Shown here: positions 6,855-10,697 of the stretch, piece by piece
Numbering within the stretch: position 1 is the first letter of the stretch
Layout of the letters: each line of letters begins with the position of its first letter
Assembly (NCBI GenBank): GCA_948888345.1
Contig: CAQTPN010000010.1
Coordinates: 3,178 to 13,874 of the forward strand
Reading direction: 5' to 3'
DNA from: an uncultured bacterium
GTDB lineage: Bacteria; Cyanobacteriota; Vampirovibrionia; Gastranaerophilales; Gastranaerophilaceae
Length of the DNA stretch: 10,697 nt
Program-made: the position numbers and the translations under genes
The notes under the pieces: generated by a model
Told to the model about the DNA's origin: nothing
What the model saw: only the letters and a program-made list of their open reading frames with translations
The model's database searches: none

Positions 6855-6859
6855 ATAAA

Positions 6860-9127
6860 ATGAAGGAATTACGGGATGAAAAAGTTGTAAGCATTGAGAA
6901 ATCGAGGCTTTCAGCTCTTGGTACAAATTTTTGCGCTACAAATGCTGCAACTGCGCCGATTATATCTGATATAAAATTTGTGCAGGCACCAAAGTGTAGT
7001 CTTAAAGAAATTAAAATTATTAAAAAAGACGGCACAAAAGAAGAATATGACGTTAGAAAAGTTGTGGCAGCTGTTAAAAAATCCGCTGCAAGAATGCTTG
7101 TGGAATTCAGTGATGCAGAACTTCAGAATATAAGTAATTATGTTGATAACAGTGTTTTAAATATGAACGAAAAAGAGATTGAAATATTTAAAATGCACTG
7201 TGTGGTTGAAAATGCGCTTGAAGTTTTAAATCCAAAAGTAGCCAAAAGTTATAGGAATTATAGAAATTATAAAATTGATTTTGTTGATATGCTTGATAAA
7301 GTTTATCAAGAGAGCCAAAAAATTATGTATATCGGAGATAAAGAGAATTCAAACGCTGATTCTGCTCTCGTTTCAACAAAACGTTCTTTGATTTTTAATC
7401 AGTTAAATAAAGAATTATACAAGAAATTTTTCTTAACCGTACCTGAATTGCAGGCCATAAGAGACGGATATATTTACATCCATGATATGTCTGCAAGACG
7501 CGATACTATGAACTGTTGCCTTTTTGATGTTGCAAATGTTTTAAAGGGCGGTTTTGAGATGGGAAATCTCTGGTATAACGAGCCTAAAACGCTGGAAGTG
7601 GCATTCGATGTTATAGGGGATATCGTTATGGCGGCTGCAAGCCAGCAATATGGCGGCTTTACGGTACCGGAGGTTGATAAAATCCTGGCTCCTTATGCTG
7701 AAAAAACTTTTGAAAAGAAATATCAAAAATATATTGATTTAGGCATTGCATCTGACAGAGCTGAGCTTGAAGCTATGAAAGATGTTGAAAAAGATTTCCA
7801 TGACGGTTTTCAAGGCTGGGAGTACAAATTTAATACAGTGGCATCTTCAAGAGGAGACTACCCGTTTATTACGGTTACAATGGGTCTCGGGTGCGGTAAA
7901 TTTGAAAGAATGGCATCAAGAGTAATGCTTGAAGTTCGCCGTGACGGACAGGGTAAAAAGGAAAATAAAAAACCTGTATTATTCCCTAAAATCGTATTTC
8001 TTTATGATGCAGAGCTTCATAAAAAAGGCGGCGAACTTGAAGAATTGTTTAATGCCGGTATTGAATGCTCCAAAAAGGCCATGTATCCAGATTGGCTTTC
8101 TTTAACAGGGGAAGGATATGTAGCTTCTATTTATAAAAAATATAAAAAAGTTATTTCTCCTATGGGCTGCAGGGCGTTTTTATCTCCGTGGTTTGAAAGA
8201 GGCGGAATGAAGCCTGCGGATGAAAACGATGAACCGATATTTGTCGGCAGATTTAACATTGGTGCCATAAGCCTTCATTTACCAATGATTTATGCCAAGG
8301 CCAAAAAAGAAGGTAAAGATTTTTATGAAGTGCTTGATTATTATATGGAAATGATAAGGCAAATTCATATAAGAACGTATGATTACCTTGGCGAGATGAG
8401 GGCTTCAATTAATCCGCTGGCATTTTGTGAAGGCGGTTTCTATGGCGGGCATCTTGGTATTCATGATAAAATTAAACCGCTTTTAAAGGCTGCAACGGCT
8501 TCTTTTGGGATTACCGCATTGAATGAATTGCAGGAAATTCATAACCAGAAATCTTTAGTGGAAGACGGGCGGTTTGCACTTGAAGTTATGCAGTATATCA
8601 ATAAAAAGGTGAATAAATTTAAGGAAAAAGACGGAAATCTTTATGCAATTTACGGCACGCCTGCCGAAAATCTGTGCGGGCTTCAGGTCAAACAATTCAG
8701 AAAAAAATACGGTCAGGTAAACAATGTATCGGATAGAGGATATGTTTCAAACAGTTTCCACTGCCATGTTAGCGAAAACATAGGGCCTACACAAAAGCAG
8801 GATTTAGAAAAAAGATTCTGGGATTTATTAAACGGTGGAAAAATTCAATATGTCAAATATCCTGTATCGTATAATACAAAAGCAATTGAAACATTGGTGA
8901 TGCGTGCTATGGATATGGGATTTTATGAAGGGGTTAATCTGTCTTTAGCATATTGCGATGATTGCGGGCATCAAGAGCTTGAAATGGATATTTGCCCGAA
9001 ATGCGGAAGCAAGAATTTGACCAAAATTGACAGAATGAACGGGTATCTTTCTTATTCAAGGGTAAAAGGGGATACCAGATTAAATGAAGCTAAGATGGAA
9101 GAAATTAAAGACAGGGTAAGCATGTAA
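6860..9127 (+). CDS. nrdD: Anaerobic (class III) ribonucleoside-triphosphate reductase NrdD
   Basis: NrdD reduces ribonucleoside triphosphates to deoxyribonucleotides without oxygen, using a glycyl radical made by NrdG. The 755-residue protein has an ATP-cone allosteric domain (about residues 50-145, starting IKIIKKDGTKEEYDVRKV), then the ten-stranded barrel with SPMGCRAFL (433-441), where C437 is the likely thiyl-radical cysteine, and FNIGAISLHLP (465-475). The C-terminal zinc site is C699-x2-C702 and C712-x2-C715. The glycyl radical is G728 in RMNGYL (725-730). All key residues are present and length is normal for the family. An extra stretch of about 48 residues precedes the ATP cone. The start is fixed by AAGGAG six bases upstream. 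The gene follows a cobalamin riboswitch, and its stop codon shares one base with the nrdG start, so the two are translationally coupled. I do not see an NrdR box pair upstream. Confidence 0.97.
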   Translation: MKELRDEKVVSIEKSRLSALGTNFCATNAATAPIISDIKFVQAPKCSLKEIKIIKKDGTKEEYDVRKVVAAVKKSAARMLVEFSDAELQNISNYVDNSVLNMNEKEIEIFKMHCVVENALEVLNPKVAKSYRNYRNYKIDFVDMLDKVYQESQKIMYIGDKENSNADSALVSTKRSLIFNQLNKELYKKFFLTVPELQAIRDGYIYIHDMSARRDTMNCCLFDVANVLKGGFEMGNLWYNEPKTLEVAFDVIGDIVMAAASQQYGGFTVPEVDKILAPYAEKTFEKKYQKYIDLGIASDRAELEAMKDVEKDFHDGFQGWEYKFNTVASSRGDYPFITVTMGLGCGKFERMASRVMLEVRRDGQGKKENKKPVLFPKIVFLYDAELHKKGGELEELFNAGIECSKKAMYPDWLSLTGEGYVASIYKKYKKVISPMGCRAFLSPWFERGGMKPADENDEPIFVGRFNIGAISLHLPMIYAKAKKEGKDFYEVLDYYMEMIRQIHIRTYDYLGEMRASINPLAFCEGGFYGGHLGIHDKIKPLLKAATASFGITALNELQEIHNQKSLVEDGRFALEVMQYINKKVNKFKEKDGNLYAIYGTPAENLCGLQVKQFRKKYGQVNNVSDRGYVSNSFHCHVSENIGPTQKQDLEKRFWDLLNGGKIQYVKYPVSYNTKAIETLVMRAMDMGFYEGVNLSLAYCDDCGHQELEMDICPKCGSKNLTKIDRMNGYLSYSRVKGDTRLNEAKMEEIKDRVSM

Positions 9128-9615
9128 TGAGATACCATAATATTACAAAAGAGGACATGCTAAATGGCGATGGTATTCGTGTGGTTCTTTGGGTATCAGG
9201 CTGTTCTCACAGGTGCAAGAACTGTCAGAATCCTATCACATGGGATAAAAATGACGGGCTTTTATTTGACAAAAAGGCAGAGGACGAACTTTTTGAAGCT
9301 CTAAATAAACCATTTATTGATGGCATAACATTTTCAGGTGGCGACCCTTTAATGCCTGATAACAGGGATGAAGTTATGCGTCTTGTAAAAAAGTGCAGAT
9401 GTGAATTTCCGGATAAAACTATCTGGCTCTATACGGGGTATAGTTTTGATGAAATCAAGAATATAGACGGGATTGAACTTATTGATGTCATAGCTGACGG
9501 GGAGTTTGTGGAAGAGCTTAAAGATAATAATATTAAATGGGTTGGAAGTTCTAATCAAAAAGTTATAGATGTGAAAGAAACTTTTAAAAAGGGCGAGATA
9601 GTGCTGCATTCTTAA
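9127..9615 (+). CDS. nrdG: Anaerobic ribonucleotide reductase activating protein NrdG
   Basis: NrdG is the radical SAM activase that uses a 4Fe-4S cluster and S-adenosylmethionine to put the radical on the C-terminal glycine of NrdD. Seen here: the cluster motif C26-x3-C30-x2-C33 (SGCSHRCKNCQNP), the SAM-contacting SGGDPL (70-75), DVIADGEF (120-127) and the late GSSNQKVIDV (140-149), all in the order usual for NrdG. The length of 162 residues is typical. The start ATG overlaps the last base of the nrdD stop (TAATG), which gives coupled translation and shared control by the upstream B12 riboswitch. No terminator is visible in the 23 bases before the convergent neighbour, so the transcript may run into antisense of that gene. 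Confidence 0.97.
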   Translation: MRYHNITKEDMLNGDGIRVVLWVSGCSHRCKNCQNPITWDKNDGLLFDKKAEDELFEALNKPFIDGITFSGGDPLMPDNRDEVMRLVKKCRCEFPDKTIWLYTGYSFDEIKNIDGIELIDVIADGEFVEELKDNNIKWVGSSNQKVIDVKETFKKGEIVLHS

Positions 9616-9638
9616 TATTTGTTTTAGTTGGCAATGGT

Positions 9639-10256
9639 CTATTTTTGGAAACGTTCTTTTTCAAAATCAAGAATAAACCAGTCTATTAAAGGTTTTTTCT
9701 CACCAAAGGCAAAATTAAAAGATTCTTCAAAATCTTTGCCTGTCAGGAAATTATAAGAAACATTAAAGGCAAGAGGTTCTTCCTCTATGCCCGTTTGCTT
9801 ATATTTTTCGCTTGAAACCTGCTTTGTGTTCGGGTCTATGACATTTGAATAATTCAATCCCTTTTCATAACAAAACGGAACTTGATTTTTTTTATCTGTA
9901 CCTTTAATAATAGTCATAAGGCCGAAGCTTCTGCAGATTATGCCCCTGTGTTCGTAAATTGAACAAATATTATCAATTAAAAACGGGCAATCGTAGGTAA
10001 ATTTTTCTCCTTTAAAACTTTCTTTATCCCTTAAAACCTTTTCAATATTGATTTCAACTTGATTAAATATTTCCTTTGGTAAATTCTTGCATCCCAAAAA
10101 GAGATATTGCATCTCAATTTTTGAGTAGGGAAACTGTGCATTTTTGCAGCATAATCCGCAGCCTTTTTTGCAAAAAATGTAATCTTTTTGTTTGTTAAAA
10201 AATTTATCAAGTTTTTTATTTATAAATTCAAGGTAATTCAGGTAATTATTTAACAT
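9639..10256 (-). CDS. YkgJ-family cysteine-cluster protein (putative metal/FeS binding)
   Basis: This belongs to the widespread YkgJ (CxxCxxCC) family, annotated as zinc- or iron-chelating on the basis of its cysteines; the biochemical role is not settled. The signature is C29-x3-C33-x2-C36-C37 (CKKGCGLCCKN), followed by CPFLIDNICSIYEHRGIICR (C90, C98, C108) and a late C129, all family positions. The 205-residue length is in the normal range, and the protein is soluble with no membrane helix. A C-terminal part after about residue 135 is less typical, rich in aromatic and acidic residues. The start at 10256 has a poor ribosome binding site but lies two bases after the stop of the upstream flavoprotein gene, so translation is probably coupled to that gene. 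It faces nrdG tail to tail. A redox or metal link to the flavoprotein is possible but unproven. Confidence 0.85.
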   Translation of the reverse strand: MLNNYLNYLEFINKKLDKFFNKQKDYIFCKKGCGLCCKNAQFPYSKIEMQYLFLGCKNLPKEIFNQVEINIEKVLRDKESFKGEKFTYDCPFLIDNICSIYEHRGIICRSFGLMTIIKGTDKKNQVPFCYEKGLNYSNVIDPNTKQVSSEKYKQTGIEEEPLAFNVSYNFLTGKDFEESFNFAFGEKKPLIDWFILDFEKERFQK

Positions 10257-10258
10257 TG

Positions 10259-10697
10259 TTATCTTATAAAATTTGTAAAGACGGGCTGTTCTTTAGCCGG
10301 AGGAGTAATACCCATCTTGTCTGCCGCTTCTTTGCATTTTAGAAAATATGCAAAGTTTTTTGCTAAAATACGCATATTTTGCATACCTTCTTCATCCTGT
10401 TTTACTTCATCAGGGGTGCAGCCGTGCACCATATTCCAGTATCTGCCTGAAATCACAGGCATTTCCATAATTTGAAAATATTTATTTAACTGGTCAATTG
10501 TTGCCGTAGTTCCTGCGCGGCGGGCTGAAACAATTGCACTTCCTGCCTTTAGCCTTAAATTAGCTTTGCCTGATCTGAAATTTGCATAAAATAATCTATC
10601 AAGGAAAGGAATAAGACCGCCTGCAGATGAAGCGTAGTGAACAGGGGAACCTATAATAATGCCGTCGTAGTCATTTATTGTTTCTAAAAGTTTATTA
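10259..10697 (-). CDS. NAD(P)H-dependent FMN reductase, flavodoxin fold (N-terminus outside window)
   Basis: This is the C-terminal 145 residues of a flavodoxin-like oxidoreductase of the WrbA/FMN-reductase superfamily, which binds FMN and passes electrons from NAD(P)H. The frame stays open from the first complete codon (10696) to the stop at 10259. The upstream part reads DYDGIIIGSPVHYASSAGG, the phosphate/flavin-binding strand-loop of the family (GSPV-Y), then the helix start IPFLDRLFY, and later AGSAIVSARRAGTT, the strand-loop next to the flavin. An internal ATG at 10468 would give only 69 residues lacking the flavin-binding loop, so it is not the true start. The segment after it, with MVHGCTPDEVKQDEEGMQ, resembles the last helices of the family. 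It is followed two bases later by the YkgJ-type gene in an operon. The exact substrate cannot be told. Confidence 0.85.
   Translation of the reverse strand, partial: NKLLETINDYDGIIIGSPVHYASSAGGLIPFLDRLFYANFRSGKANLRLKAGSAIVSARRAGTTATIDQLNKYFQIMEMPVISGRYWNMVHGCTPDEVKQDEEGMQNMRILAKNFAYFLKCKEAADKMGITPPAKEQPVFTNFIR

Noticed and set aside
9349..9609. Minus-strand open frame over nrdG
   Set aside because: nrdG has all its motifs on the plus strand, so this is a shadow.
9616..9638. Terminator between nrdG and the YkgJ-type gene
   Set aside because: The 23-base gap has no inverted repeat with a T run.
1..10697. CRISPR array, tRNA, rRNA, insertion sequence or prophage genes
   Set aside because: No regularly spaced direct repeats, cloverleaf-like segments, transposase or phage motifs were seen on either strand by eye.

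Overview
The window is an AT-rich bacterial chromosome segment from what looks like a strict or facultative anaerobe. It carries the oxygen-sensitive class III ribonucleotide reductase pair nrdD-nrdG and the [FeFe]-hydrogenase maturase gene hydE. Low GC, hydrogenase maturation, short intergenic gaps and a large unrecognised membrane protein would fit a gut Gastranaerophilales (Vampirovibrionia/Melainabacteria) genome. This placement is inference: a Firmicute or another low-GC gut anaerobe cannot be excluded from sequence alone.

Layout. At 1-513 (+) is the 3' part of an unrecognised helical protein, followed by a clear GC-rich hairpin at 551-580. At 667-3930 (-) lies a 1087-residue membrane protein of unknown function, built from three diverged copies of one two-part unit. 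Divergent from it, at 4026-4751 (+), is a ThiF/MoeB/HesA-type E1-like adenylyltransferase. Its stop overlaps the stop of a convergent six-helix membrane protein (4748-5389, -). Next comes hydE (5489-6475, -).

The 384-base gap at 6476-6859 holds a cobalamin riboswitch (about 6669-6800) and a hairpin that can hide the ribosome binding site of nrdD. nrdD (6860-9127) and nrdG (9127-9615) overlap by one base and form an operon. The last part of the window is a minus-strand operon: a flavodoxin-fold FMN reductase that runs off the right edge, then a YkgJ-type cysteine-cluster protein two bases downstream (9639-10256).

How it fits together. The strongest regulatory story is B12 control of nrdDG. 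When cobalamin is plentiful the riboswitch should lower expression of the B12-independent class III enzyme, which predicts a B12-dependent class II enzyme (NrdJ) elsewhere in the genome. HydE points to hydrogen metabolism, but HydF, HydG and the hydrogenase are not in view. The most novel item is the triple-repeat membrane protein. No tRNA, rRNA, CRISPR array, transposase or phage gene was seen.
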